A stretch of DNA of 64,000 nucleotides from Rachicladosporium sp. CCFEE 5018 (taxonomy: Eukaryota; Ascomycota; Dothideomycetes; Cladosporiales; Cladosporiaceae), in assembly GCA_002077045.2 (NCBI GenBank), contig KZ111185.1, forward strand, positions 96,983 to 160,982, given 5' to 3'. Position 1 is the first letter of the stretch, and each line of letters opens with the position of its first letter. The notes under the pieces were generated by a model that was not told the origin of the DNA, did no database searches, and saw only the letters and a program-made list of their open reading frames with translations. The position numbers were made by a program, and so were the translations under genes. Shown here in pieces: positions 30,431 to 41,409 of this stretch.

Positions 30431-30885
30431 GATGGCTGCCAAAGGGAGAGATGTTCGCGCTTGCGCAATGAAGAAAGTCGCAGTCTGGTCACGCGCGGGG
30501 AAGGTGAATTACACAGAACGGAATGAAAGAAGCTATGCTCAAGACATGCGGTGCGCAATGGGCAACACGAACACTCGAAGTTGATGCAGATCCACACCAC
30601 GCGAGGCCTGGCACTCCCGAGCTGTCAATGCCAAGCCCGCAACATCTGGCTTCCACGAGCATGTCCGCAAAGAAGTCAGATCGAAGCTATCAATGTAACT
30701 GAACAGCATGTTGTAGGTCATTCAGTTCCACAGGTCTACGATACACAAGTCCATCTCCCATCTAGGTGCATCGCAAGAACACTTAAGGTCGCCCTTCCTT
30801 GCCCAGAGACTCCCCCCTAGACTATCATTGGCCTCCTGATAACACCCAAGATTCCTACGCAGTAACATGCTCAGGTCTAGAACCC
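30431..30885. other. Intergenic region upstream of TOM70
   Basis: Promoter side of TOM70 and 3' flank of the trehalase-side frame. No gene is supported. Confidence 0.45.
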
Positions 30886-31455
30886 CTAGTACTCCTTCTC
30901 CCGCTTCTCCCCACTAAGCTCATCGTACTTCTTCACTTTCTCCCTGATCTTCTCGTTCCTCTTACCCTCCCCTGCTCCGGATCCCACACTAGACGCACTT
31001 CCCGAGGACCCCAGATCAGAGCCCGTGCGGTGGTGTGAGCGGACGTGAGGAACGGGCGTAGATGGGCCAGGGTGCAGAGTTGCGTGCTGGAGGGTGTCGG
31101 GTTGAGGAGTCGGTAGGGCGGATGCAGGGGCGGAGGATGGGGATGTCAGTGCCAAAGTAGGTGTGAATGTCGGTGCTAGTGGTGCTGGCATGGCGATGGC
31201 CGTCGGATGCTGGATCGCTGGGGTGGTTGTAGGAGATGCTGGAGTGGGTGCAGGTGCCGGAGCAGCAGCGGATGCTGCAGCGTGGGCGACGGCCGTGGTA
31301 TCAGTGAGCACTGGCGCAGCAACCGCGCGATCAGCCACAGCGACCGGCTGTAATGGCACCGACGTAGCTGGCGTCGGCGTCGCAGTATGCTTGATCGACT
31401 CCGCAAACCCATGCGACAGCTTTTCCCCCGAAACCGAGTGCTTCAAATGCGATTC
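30886..31455 (-). other. Ala/Pro-rich open frame in phase with the trehalase stop
   Basis: Directly after the trehalase TAG (31456-31458), the same reading frame stays open for 190 codons to a stop at 30886-30888. It has no early ATG. The content is Ala/Pro/Thr-rich and low complexity, with a charged, protein-like end (GKRNEKIREKVKKYDELSGEKR). It could be a C-terminal extension of trehalase reached by splicing, a readthrough product, or chance in GC-rich 3' sequence. I do not assign it as a separate gene. Confidence 0.35.
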
Positions 31456-33105
31456 CTAACCGCTTGCATGCGGACTCCCCGGCTCCGGCCCCTTGTGCGC
31501 ATCCAGCAGCGGATCAGCACTCGACTCATTCGCAGTCATCTTCGACCCATACATCCCCACAGGCTGCGCGTTCGGTTGCGCAGCAGGGTGAAGAGGCTTG
31601 GCAGCAAAAGGTTTCAAAACGTGACCGTGGTCTTCGAGCGCGTACTCTGGCTGGGTCGCCTTCTTGAAGGTGTCCCATGTAGTGAGGGCGCCTAGAGCGC
31701 GCTTCATATGGGCGTTAACGATCTGGAGGCCGTAGACGTAGGAGGCATTGACCCAGCCGAACCTGCAAAGTCCGAGTCAGCATCGTGGTCATCGATTATA
31801 TTCAGATCACTCAGACGACAGGAGACAAACCCTTCCGTAGCCACGCCCTTAAAGTCCGAGCCCTGGTTCCCATACTCGGCAGTAACGCGATGGGGATCCA
31901 CGGCCTGCGTGACGTCGTACTTTTCTACCACAACGCCGTTGAAATCGACAAAAGCCTTGGTGACCATGTAGATCCACCGATACGCCAACCTCTGCGCATC
32001 ATCCTCAAAGCCATAGCGCAGTAGTCCAGTCCAGGCGAGAATTTGCTGCGGTGCCCAGCCGAACGGGAAGTCCCACTGCCGATTCGGACGATGCAGACCG
32101 ACAGCTCCGCGAGACTTCTCAGTCCCAGAGACAAGCCCACCAAGTGCCTCAAATTTGGGGAGAGCTTTCTCGACCATGGTCTGCGCTTGCCGGGGTGTTG
32201 CGGCGCCGGCCCACAATGCCCAGAACGTCGTAGCGGATTCGTACCCAGTCTGTTGCTTTAGCTTGGTATTATAGTCGAAGAACATGCCCTCCTCTTCGCT
32301 CCACATGAGCTTATCCATCTGGCGGCGACGGTTGCGGGCTTGGCGGTCCCAGTACGAAGAGGTCTCGAACTCGACTTTGTGAGTCTTGGCGCGCCATTCG
32401 GCAGGGATCTCGAGGCGGTCATTGAAGTAGATGCGGATGCAGCGACCGAGATCGGATTCGATCTTGTAGAGGCAGGAGTTCAGGTCTATGGTGGCGAGGT
32501 GGGCGGCAACTTTTTCGAGGCGGTACGAGGTGTCGTGGCCGGACTCGCGGACAGCACGATCGTGGAGGAAGTACTCGTCTAGCTCTGGCTCGAAGACGTG
32601 GCCGTAGTTGTAGGCTTTGACGAATTCTTGGAAGGTCATCTTGTGTCTGTCTGCGTAGGGCTGGAGGACGTGGACGAAGTGAGAAGCCTCGGTCTCAGGT
32701 GGCACACCCATGCCGCCGGGGACGTATCGTGATAGGCCAGATTCGGGATCATAGCGAGGTGCTGACATCCATGTGTCGTGGTAGTCTTTCATCGCAGCCA
32801 GAAGCGCCTCTCGGAGGAAGTCCAATGCACGAGGTTCTTGCTTGATGTGATCGTAGATGCGAAGAGCCATGTCAGTGAGGAAGGGAGGCTGAGAGCGACA
32901 AAGGTAGTACGTGCGGTTGGCATTCAAGATCTTGCCGTAATGACGGATGCAGAAGCAGAAGTGCTTGACCATGTTCTCGCACAAGTCGACTTTGTCATTG
33001 ATGAGCAACCCAATAGTCTCCATGTAGCTGTCCCAGCCGTACAGCTCATTGAAACGGCCACCGGGCACGACGAAGGGCAGTCCCTCGAAGTCAGGCTTGC
33101 CTTCA
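31456..33105 (-). CDS. NTH1: Neutral trehalase, GH37 (5' end lost in the gap)
   Basis: Cytosolic trehalase hydrolyses trehalose to two glucose molecules, for example on spore germination and after stress. The part right of the gap starts inside the catalytic domain. Trehalase signature 1 (PGGRFNELYGWDSY) is next to the gap, followed by HYGKILNANRTYYLCRSQPPFL, FLHDRAVRESGHDT, and signature 2 (QWDFPFGWAP). An intron at 31764-31830 (67 nt, GTTTGT donor, TTTGCAG acceptor) restores the conserved ATEGFGWVNASYVYGL. After the usual family end (KRALGAL) there is an unusual extension of about 70 residues, ending at TAG 31456-31458. About 300 N-terminal residues, including the regulatory part with the PKA and calcium-binding regions of the family, are missing in the gap. 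The open frame through the Ns into the next gene is an artefact. Confidence 0.93.
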
Positions 33106-33205
33106 NNNNNNNNNNNNNNNNNNNNNNNNNNNNNNNNNNNNNNNNNNNNNNNNNNNNNNNNNNNNNNNNNNNNNNNNNNNNNNNNNNNNNNNNNNNNNNN
33201 NNNNN
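33106..33205. other. Assembly gap (100 N)
   Basis: Exactly 100 N, typical of a gap of unknown length. On one side lies the middle of the trehalase gene, on the other an unrelated gene on the same strand. At least 900 bases of trehalase coding sequence must be missing, so the true gap is much longer than 100 bases. Confidence 0.97.
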
Positions 33206-34436
33206 ACGTCGATTGAACACAACACCACTCAAAGAACTGCTCCCTTAGCTCTATCGACGAGCTCTGAGAGGCCGGCATCCGCACTGGACTCGACGTTGAA
33301 GCCTCATTTGCAGCAGGTCTGGCTGCCACCTTCTTATCACTGTCAAAAGCGAAGCTGAAGTGCGTTGAAGGCGTTTGAGCAACCGCCTTACTACTCGACG
33401 ACTCCTTGCCACCGCTCCTCACCGCGTTACGTCGATGCTCCGACTCCATCTGCTGGATCATACCACCGGAAGGGGCATCGGCAGTAAGCGTGCCATCGCG
33501 AATAGCCTGGGCCCATTGCGTTAAGATCTGAGCATAGATGGTACGGTGATAGTCCCTTGAATCACGTACTCCCCAGTAACACAGATGCGAGTAGTTATCA
33601 CAGTTCTTCACCTTGCAGATCCACCGCTCGGTTATGTCGACAGCGAGGTTGCCTTGCCCTTCTAACTGCTCACGCTGAGTGCTCATTATGGCCATCTGAT
33701 TGTTCGTAGCACTCCGACGACCCTGCGTTGCAGAAGGTGGTGCAGTAGCAGCAACAGTCTGCCCTTCAACGACGAGCTTCAGGCCCTTCTTCTTGTCGGC
33801 ATGCCACACCTTCATGTTGTCGAAGAGCACGGCAAAGTTATCAACGTTATCCGTCAACCAACTCTTCTCACCGAGCCGCTCGAAGCCAACACGCAACACG
33901 ATCTTCGACAGGCCGTATCCAGAGAGCTTCGCAACCTCGCTCTCAATCCACCTTTTAGCCTCGTCGATTGGCCATTGAGTACCACCACCAGAGGTATACC
34001 GCCGCACGGTGCTGTTCAGAAGCTTCTTCTCGCACACGATCTGAATCTGAGAGTTGTACATGAAGGCTAATTGATTTGATGATGGCTCTGGCGTGCCATC
34101 TAGGGCCTCCTCCTCCACGACATCCTCATCAACAGCACCCCTCGGAAGCTGTGCTCCTTCGTTGCCGGCCTGCGAGCCATCGAGACTTGAAAGAGGTGGG
34201 CTAGAAGTGATATCCGTGATTACCTGATTGAGGGCCTGTGATTGAGCACCGCGTGCTGCAAGAGATGAACCAGTTCGACGTGCAGGAGGCTGTGATTGCG
34301 AGCGTGCAGCTCTTCCCTTCTTACTACCACCACCAACACGACGTGATTGCTTGGTCACCTTAGCCGTAGAGGTCACTTCGTTGGCACGCGCCTTGCCACT
34401 GGGTTCCCGCGTGCGAGGAGGCCTAGGATCCACCAT
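33206..34436 (-). CDS. Hypothetical protein with basic N-terminus and Cys/His motif (3' partial)
   Basis: The frame runs from the ATG at 34436 (MVDPRPPRTREPSG) to the gap, at least 410 residues. Residues 1-70 are rich in Arg, Lys, Ser and Gln, with several basic patches typical of nuclear proteins. An acidic linker follows (DEDVVEEEALDG). A globular region starts around residue 120 (FMYNSQIQIVCEKKLL). Around residue 285, W-I-C-K-V-K-N-C-D-N-Y-S-H-L-C has a C-x4-C-x4-H-x-C spacing that might bind zinc. A Ser-rich tail leads into the gap. No family is recognised. A regulatory or chromatin-related role would be a guess from the composition. Confidence 0.6.
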
Positions 34437-34868
34437 CTTGAGAGCACACAACCACCAACCACACGAGCAACACGAACAACACCTCAATCAGAGCCTTGGC
34501 ATCGACATGAAATGGACCAATGTGGACAATTGAAGTAGGTGTGGGCACGATTGAGGTCACTGTCACCAAATTTACTATGAGGAGCACCTTGAACTTCCCC
34601 GCAACCGACCGACACAGGAAACTGCAAGGAGTGGTAGTTTCTGGGGTGCATGTGGCTTGCTTAACAGTGTGGGGATGACGGCATGAGCTTGAGCTCGAGA
34701 TGAAGGGCCGCGGTTCACCAGACGAGTCGTTTTGGAACTGTCTCTTCGCACACTGCTCGCGCCAGAAACCCCTGGTACCGATCTTGCATCTGGCCAGCAG
34801 ATCATTGCCTCTATGCCTTGCAGACCACCCATCCGATTCCCGCCTCTATAGGCCCGTAAGCCAGCAAG
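34437..34868. other. Divergent promoter region
   Basis: About 430 bases between the hypothetical (minus) and the carrier gene (plus). No gene is supported. Confidence 0.45.
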
Positions 34869-36477
34869 ATGGCAGGCTCAGAGCGTGGCGATTTCGCCTA
34901 CAACAGCGATCTGGTACGTTACATCGCTTTCCACCCTTCCGAATCATGCTAACACATCACAGGATGCATTCACACTCTATCATCAACAAGTCAAATCCTC
35001 ACCCCCTTCATCGACCTCATCCATCGCCCCAGCCCTCCCAGCCCTCGGCCACGCGATCGCAGGCTCCACCGCAACAGCAATCTCCAAACTCCTAATTTAC
35101 CCTCTAGACCTCGTCATAACCCGTCTCCAAGTCCAGCACACCCTTCACGGCCCTCGAGAGACGCCCTCCGCAGCCCGAGATGCCGCGGCCGAGTACTCCA
35201 GTCTCGCGGACGCCGTGCGCAAGATCTATGCGAATGAGGGCGGAATTGCTGCATTCTACACTGGCTGTGCGCCGGATGTAGCGAAGGGATTCGCGGACTC
35301 ATTTCTGTTCTTCTTGGCTTATACGTTTCTGCGGCAGCGGGAGCAAAGGCGGCATGGGCAGGTGTCTGTGCCTAGGGAACTGGGTGTGGGTATTGCGGCC
35401 GGGGCGTTCGCGAAATTGATCACGACGCCGTTGCAGAATGTGATTACGAGGCAGCAGACTGCTGCGATGGTCGCAGCGCGGGATCCCGAGAAGGCTAGCT
35501 CGCAGGACCAGACCGTGACGGCGATCGCGAGACAGATCCGGAGCGAGCGTGGACTGCAGGGATTCTGGGCCGGCTATAGCGCCAGCATCATCCTTACGCT
35601 GAACCCGTCGCTTACGTTTGCTGTTGATAACCTCCTCCATCGACTGTTGCTGAGGAAATCATCTCGAGCTAATCAGTCAGCCTGGGTCCGCTTCCTCATT
35701 GCAGCGACGAGCAAAGTCGTTGCGACGAGCGTCACTTATCCAGTCAGCCTGGCCAAGTCTCGTGCTCAGGTCAGCGCTTCGACGCCGATCGTGCCAGCTG
35801 AAGGTACTGAGAAGGGCGCTACCGGTGAACGGGCTGACAGTCTAAGTGGTCTGGCACACCGATTGCTAAGTGTACTCTCTGCGCAACACGCCATCCTGGT
35901 CTCGCTCCGCCGCATCTATCTTGAGGAAGGGACGAGTGGACTGTATGCCGGGCTCGAAGCCGAAGTGATCAAGGGCTTCCTCAGCCATGGTCTGACCATG
36001 GCGATGAAGGATCGCATCCACATTGGCGTAGTGCAGCTATACTATGTATTGCTCAAGTTGACCAAGAGATGGCCAGAGGAGCTCATCCAGGTTGGAGAGC
36101 ATGCTCGTGATACGGTCAAGAATGTCAAGCAAGGTGCTGGAAACGTGGTGGAGTCGATCAAAGAGCAGACACCCAGCATGGCGCAAGTCCGGACGACAGC
36201 GGTCAAGGCAGTCGCCACTGCGAAGGAGACTACTCAGAGCACAGTCGAAGCTGTGCAAGCAAGGACTGGTAGTCCACGAGAGCTGCAAGACCGAGCTGCG
36301 GGTGCTGTTGAGGTTGCGAAAGGGAAGGCCAGCGTCGCCTTCGGTACCGCCACTTCCACTGCGGGTAGCGTTGCGCAGACTTCGCAGCAGCGCGTTGGAG
36401 AAGTCGTCGAGAGCGCAGGTAAAGGCATCTCTGATGTCGGCGCGAGCGTCGCAGAGAGTGCAAAGGGCGCAAAGTAG
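34869..36477 (+). CDS. Mitochondrial-carrier-family protein, peroxisomal adenine-nucleotide type, with LEA-like tail
   Basis: The core resembles the peroxisomal ATP carrier (Ant1/PMP47/PMP34 group), which supplies ATP for fatty-acid activation. Exon 1 (34869-34913, MAGSERGDFAYNSDL) is joined by a 49-nt intron (34914-34962, GTACGT donor, GCTAAC branch, ACAG acceptor) to exon 2, which ends at TAG 36475-36477, for 519 residues. Three carrier repeats are visible: YPLDLVITRLQVQ (repeat 1), TTPLQNVITRQQ (repeat 2) and TYPVSLAKSRAQV (repeat 3), the last two divergent. Residues about 395-519 are an added Ala/Lys/Glu/Thr/Val-rich amphipathic stretch (for example VGEHARDTVKNVKQGAGNV), resembling LEA group 3 or apolipoprotein-like repeats. 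Carriers are normally about 300-330 residues, so the tail and the inserts in repeats 1 and 3 are unusual. The exact substrate is inferred. Confidence 0.85.
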
Positions 36478-36767
36478 CTGATGCTGGGCATGCATCGTCG
36501 ACTGAGTGCCTTGTAGGATAGCTCAGCCTGTATTGTATTGATACCTGTACTTGGCCTGTGGCGAGAAAGGTATCTCAGGGTACTGCAGGTCCTCGAAGGT
36601 CGTTCTCTCTCCCATGATTGACCATGGAAGCAGTGACCTCCAATCAACGACATTGCAGCGCATCCGTGTCGCGTCTCCGCTCCGGTTTCGCTGATCAATG
36701 GTCTGCTGCTTTGCCTTTGTACCAGACTCAGAGTTGCTTCGCTTCGCACATCGGGTCTCTGTCAACC

Positions 36768-37353
36768 TCAAAGATACCGCTTAGCAGCCGCACTCACCCT
36801 CCCCCGGAACACTGGACTCGTAACCTCGGAGTTCACATCATAGAACGGATTCATGATACACTTCACCCATGCCTCATAAATCTCACCCATGAATCCCCTC
36901 ACAGCCTCCTCAGTCTGCGGGCTCGTCGGATTCGCAGCCAGCAGACCGCCCTGCTTCGCCACTGAAGCTCGTGAAGGAGGCGGCGAAGCGTAGTTCGAGT
37001 AGGCTGTTAGGCTAGGGTCAGCGTTCATGAGTAGCATGAACTTGACGTTGCCGCCTGTAATGTAGGCGTGGATGTGGTTGTTTTGGAAGGTGTCGACTTT
37101 CTTGAGGTATCTGATCGATAGCGTTAGTCAAATGCACGAGGCGTATGATGCAAGACGTGACTTACAAGTCTTTGGTCGTCCATTGGACTTCCTCAACGAG
37201 ATCTAGAGCGGCGTGGACGATGAACTGGTTCATCTGAGCTGCTTCGTCGCGGAAGCGAGCTGTGCCATCACCTGCGCCGGGTTTGGAAGTCCCGAATGTG
37301 GATTCGAAGAGCGGATTGTCTTTCGTGCCGATTATGGTGAAATAGTATGACAT
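36768..37353 (-). CDS. TRS20: TRAPP complex subunit Trs20 (sedlin, TRAPPC2)
   Basis: This small longin-fold subunit of the TRAPP tethering complexes acts in ER-Golgi traffic and, as TRAPP III, in autophagy. Exon 1 (37353-37166) encodes MSYYFTIIGTKDNPLFE through VQWTTKDL. A 55-nt intron (37111-37165, GTAAGT donor, ACTAAC branch, ATCAG acceptor) leads to exon 2 (37110-36768), for 176 residues. Family hallmarks are IIGTKDNPLFE, QFIVHAALDLVEE, KKVDTFQNNHIHAYITGG, KFMLLMN and the closing FYDVNSEVTSPVF. An insert around SNYASPPPSRASVAKQGG is longer than in human sedlin, as usual in fungi. Confidence 0.95.
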
Positions 37354-37629
37354 CCTGGCTTGATGTATGGGACACGGCCAACTAGTGCATGCTGCGAGAT
37401 TGCCCCTAGCTCCGAAATAGACACAAACGCGCTTGACTATCTTAAACTCGAGTCGCAGAAATACTCTGATGGATCCGTGTCCAAAGACACTGCTTGTTAC
37501 TCGATAAAGGGCCAGCTCATATCTCGTAGGCAATCACGGCTTATCCTAATGCGGAATCCCGCTCTTCAACATCGCTCACTCCATCAGCGAGACCAGCGAA
37601 CGTGCGATTGAACAGCATTCACAGCAACG

Positions 37630-38197
37630 ATGTTCGGCGCCTTCAAACCCTCAGCGCCTCTCTCCGTTGGTCTCCTCTGGTAAATCTAGTTCTTTCTGCT
37701 TCTATCAATCCGCCTATTGACCCTTCTCTAGGAAAATCCCCTGGCGTCTCTCCGCGCCCCAAAAACTACGACACCGCCGCCGCATGCGCAGAGTAGACAA
37801 CATCGTCTCAGTCCTTGACACCGCTCTCCAACGGCACGCTGGCTCTTCCGCTCTCCGCCCAAATCCCAAGTCCACCTCCCCCGACGCCCTAACCCCTGCC
37901 TCCTCCTCAAAACCCACCACTACCGCAGTATCTACATCCCGCACAAAACGCCCAGCGCCAGGCTCCTTCCCAAGGTCGCCCGCAACCACAGTCTCGAATC
38001 CTTCCCTTAGTGCTAGGGCGCTGGGAACCATCAAATTGGTGGAGCGATGGAAAGCCGAGATGCCTACGGAGAAGGAGATGCTGCCGAAGGATAAGTACAC
38101 GATGTTTGATCGCAAGGCGAAGGGGTATAGGAAGGGTGTGCATAAGCTGCCGAAGTGGACGAGAGTTAGTCAGAGGGTGAATCCGCCTGGTTTCTAA
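37630..38197 (+). CDS. MRPL31: Mitochondrial large-subunit ribosomal protein mL60 (MRPL31)
   Basis: This fungal-specific 54S mitoribosome protein has exon 1 at 37630-37679 (MFGAFKPSAPLSVGLL). A 52-nt intron (37680-37731, GTAAAT donor, CTCTAG acceptor) splits the Trp of LLWKIPWRLS, a strongly conserved mL60 opening. Exon 2 ends at TAA 38195-38197, for 171 residues. The start is rich in Arg (HRRRMRRVDNI), and the end has the conserved EMPTEKEMLPKDKYTMFDRK, then HKLPKWTRVSQRVNPPGF. The middle (Ser/Thr/Pro-rich) is less conserved and probably disordered. Confidence 0.93.
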
Positions 38198-38807
38198 GGG
38201 GGAAATATGGCTTGGGGTTTTTCGGGTTGTATGAGGACGGACATATGGCGACGGATGGAAGCGCCGCGTGTCGAATTCATAGTGGCGATTCCGATTGCGA
38301 GGCAGAACGCCGCCATAGGAATCGCAGCACAGGAAGGAGACTGCTCATGGACGATACGACGGCTTGTGTGGACTCCAAGACTCGGATGAAGTCTGGCGGC
38401 AACGCTGCTAACAGAGATCCGACTAAGAGGGCCCGCGGCATGAGCATGTACAAACACAGTGAATGAGTAGGAGGGGAGTGAAATGGCTGACGAGCAAAAG
38501 AGCGTACAAGACAGTCGTCTCAATGGCTCGTGTTTTGGCTAGTGTATAACTCAAGCACGCCAATGCGCGCGTCAACAAATCAAACAATCTTCGCAATGCA
38601 TTCGCTCTTCCTGGTATCATGTATTTCCATCCGGCCAACTCGCATCGGAAATCCCACAATCTCCCCGTTTTCGCCACATAGAAGTCGTGGTACAATCTGA
38701 CCCTTTCCATCGCGCCAAACAATGCATCTTAGTTCACCCGCATCCCGCACGGATCAACACGCTCCACCGCATTAGTACACTTCCCAAGGTTGACCCATGT
38801 AACCTTC
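38198..38807. other. 3' intergenic region
   Basis: Lies between mL60 (plus) and the 3' end of a minus-strand hypothetical. Short frames only; no gene is supported. Confidence 0.45.
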
Positions 38808-39776
38808 TCAGAAAGTCCTTCCCCTCCTCAACAACACCCTCTCCGGCTTAGCAACCACATCCTCAGCCTCCGCCGCCTCCTCCCTTACGCCCTCACGAAT
38901 AGAATAAAGTCCTCTGCTCGGCTTGACCCACGAATGCCTCTTTCCCGACAGCGTCCGATCAGACTTCAGACCCGGCCTCGTGAGCTTAGGCTGGACTGAC
39001 GCGGCCGCACTCCCGTGTTGAGCGGCAGCCTTTCGTTGCGCCTGGCTGCGCCTGACGAAGAACGAAAGGGGCAGGTAGTCCTCCTCGTCTGTCTCATTGC
39101 CGGCTGCGGCCTCGGCAAGTGCACCTTCAAGATCCTCTTCCGGTGGCGTGATGATGAGATTGAATACTGGTGCGTTGCGACGAGTTGGCATCACGAGGCC
39201 ATCGCCATCGGAGTCGTAATCCATATCGTCTTTGACTTGTGGCGAGGCGTCGGGAGTTAAGCCCGGCAGACTATCGCCCGAGCCGTTGCGTGCGAGGAAT
39301 TCGGGCTCTACGGCTGTGCTGCTCCGCTTGACGTTCTGCTGGTAGAGTTGGGCTTGATCGGCGAGGAGTCCGTTCCACTTACTGGGCACGGGAACGTCGG
39401 CCTTCTTGTGGTCCTCGTAGAATAGTCCAAAGTCGATGATGCCGGCGTCCCAGTCTGGGCCGTCATCGTCATCTTCGTCGTCATCCGACCAGTACTCGTA
39501 CGAGGCCATGGGGGAGAGGAAGTGGGATTGCGGGTCGAGGTCGATCTCGTCGGCGTCCTCGAGAGTGGGAGCGGATGTGGCGAGTATGCGAGGAGTGTGT
39601 GGAAGTGGTATCGTTGCCGGGGAGGGATCTGCGGAGGTAACACTTGCCGACAGCGTGTCGGCGGTGTGCGTTAAGAATTCTGGGTACTCTTCGCGCGGGA
39701 GGGTGGTATCGACAGATGGATATGTTTGCACCCTTGAGTGTGCGCCATCAACCTGGAGGTGCTGAGTCGATGCCAT
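38808..39776 (-). CDS. Hypothetical acidic protein, probably disordered
   Basis: A 322-residue frame starts at the ATG at 39776 (MASTQHLQVDGAHS); the frame has no ATG further upstream. It contains a strongly acidic segment (EYWSDDDEDDDDGPDWDAGIIDFGLF, residues about 94-119), then KKADVPVPSKWNGLLADQAQLYQQ, a conserved-looking short motif. Pro-Glu-rich linkers and basic C-terminal patches (KRHSWVKPSRGLYSI and KPERVLLRRGRTF) follow. No domain is recognised. The mixed acidic and basic composition, with possible phosphorylation sites, suggests a regulatory or scaffold protein conserved in related fungi, but this is inference. Confidence 0.6.
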   Translation of the reverse strand: MASTQHLQVDGAHSRVQTYPSVDTTLPREEYPEFLTHTADTLSASVTSADPSPATIPLPHTPRILATSAPTLEDADEIDLDPQSHFLSPMASYEYWSDDDEDDDDGPDWDAGIIDFGLFYEDHKKADVPVPSKWNGLLADQAQLYQQNVKRSSTAVEPEFLARNGSGDSLPGLTPDASPQVKDDMDYDSDGDGLVMPTRRNAPVFNLIITPPEEDLEGALAEAAAGNETDEEDYLPLSFFVRRSQAQRKAAAQHGSAAASVQPKLTRPGLKSDRTLSGKRHSWVKPSRGLYSIREGVREEAAEAEDVVAKPERVLLRRGRTF

Positions 39777-41409
39777 CTCACTGTGCTTGCGAGCTGACAG
39801 TAAGTACTGTGTCGAAGTCAAGGCACGCGAGCACTTCCCCGAAGTGCCTACAGTCTGGGGTGGATGAAGCGTGTTCGATGTAGTACTAAGGTGTTGTGGC
39901 CGACCACGAGCGACCTCGAGGTTTATTGCGAGCGCCTACAGTGAGGCTGCAGTGTATCAAGCCAAGTTGCCTGATCCTCGTAAAAAGTGCGCAGGCGTCG
40001 AAATTTGTTGTTACTTCCGGCCCACTGGCCGGGCAGTCTGTCGAGTTACCAGCTGGCTGGAACTTCAATTCACCAATAAGGCAATGTTGCTGACAACGAA
40101 AGTGTGGGGCTCTCTCCACCCAAATTGACAAAAGAGAACGCTATTGAAAAGAGTGACGGTGCAAAAAATTCGGGCGTACTAAAAGAAGGAAAGGTGAAGC
40201 TTATACCATGTGCACGCTCGAGCCAAGCGTGGAGAGTATGCGGGCGTGCAACGGGGCAGGAATGGATACGTGACTCCGAGTGGTCAGAGAGGCGCAGATG
40301 CTGATGACTGGACGTCGCTGTTGTGTGGGAGTCAGCTGGGTGATGTGTGAGACACCGCCCTGTTCGAGGCCCGAGCGTGTTGCGATGTTGGGGGCTGCCT
40401 AGGTACGACCAGGTTTGCGTTTGCAGAGGCCGCGATATATCCCACGTCAGCTATTGCCTACGGGGCACGTCGATGAATAATGTAGCCGGTGAGGGATCCG
40501 GTATTGCCCAGATCCGGATGGTCGCACGGGGGTGCATTGACGAAGACGCAGGAACGGGCTGCTGGTGCTGCAGGATGGCTGCCTCATGATCGCCTTGGTG
40601 GCGTCGGTAATGGCCGAGTCATCAAGCGGTCGATGAACACAGCCAAAGGGTCACACAGATGTGTAGTGATTCACACAGCCAGACCTCAAACGGCAGATGC
40701 ATTCCGTCGTTTGTGTGATGTGCCTGTCTCGCACAGCAGCTTTGAAGACGAGAGGTCAGCAAAAGAGTTCAGATGGTGCTTCTGCACCCCCACACTTCGG
40801 CTCGCGGGGAAGCAAGGTTTAGTCTACGAACGCAACGCATGATGCCTGCATGCGATCAGGACATCACCTCCTCTCCTACGTGATCTGTAAGGTGGCAAAT
40901 GTTGAAGGGAGCCTCGCCGTGGGCTGTAAGCTGTGCGAACCTGAAGGTAAGCTTAGGCCGTCTACTGTTTCGGGACTCTGCAATGGCTGCACTGCCTTCG
41001 CTGCGGAAGGGTGGTCAGCAATTCGCCAGAGGGAGGATTGCTCTGGAAGCGAAGGTCATTCCGCCAGCCACGGGCTCGGACAGGCCAGAGTAGTATGTAT
41101 CTCGACCCTGCCGGTCATTAACTGCACAATTCCTTCTCATGAACAGAATGTCTTTACATGGATCACGCTGCGATGAGCAACTCCGCATCTGGTACTAAAG
41201 CACAGTAGTTTGGTGATGCTGTCCGTCTATCCTGTGATCTATCCTAATGCTGTTCTAGCCTACTGTAACTCTCGTCTCTCATTATCATCAGCTGTACAAT
41301 ATGGAAGTGTATCGTCTGCGAGCCTCTCACGCTCCCAATACAGTCCCGTGTTAGTGATAAGACCGCCCAAAAATGCCAGTCACCCTCGATGTACCCTTGC
41401 CCTGTTCCA
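39777..41409. other. Long intergenic region, no supported gene
   Basis: This is the longest gene-free stretch in the window, about 1.6 kb. Frames of 60-117 codons (for example at 40347-40589, 40489-40842 and 40850-41176, plus) have odd composition and no domain content. No tRNA-like T-arm and no terminal repeats could be seen. It could hold a non-coding transcript or a decayed element, but nothing supports either. Confidence 0.4.

Noticed and set aside
40347..41176. Small plus-strand genes in the long gene-free stretch
   Set aside because: Frames are short, overlap each other, and have no recognisable content or clear start context.
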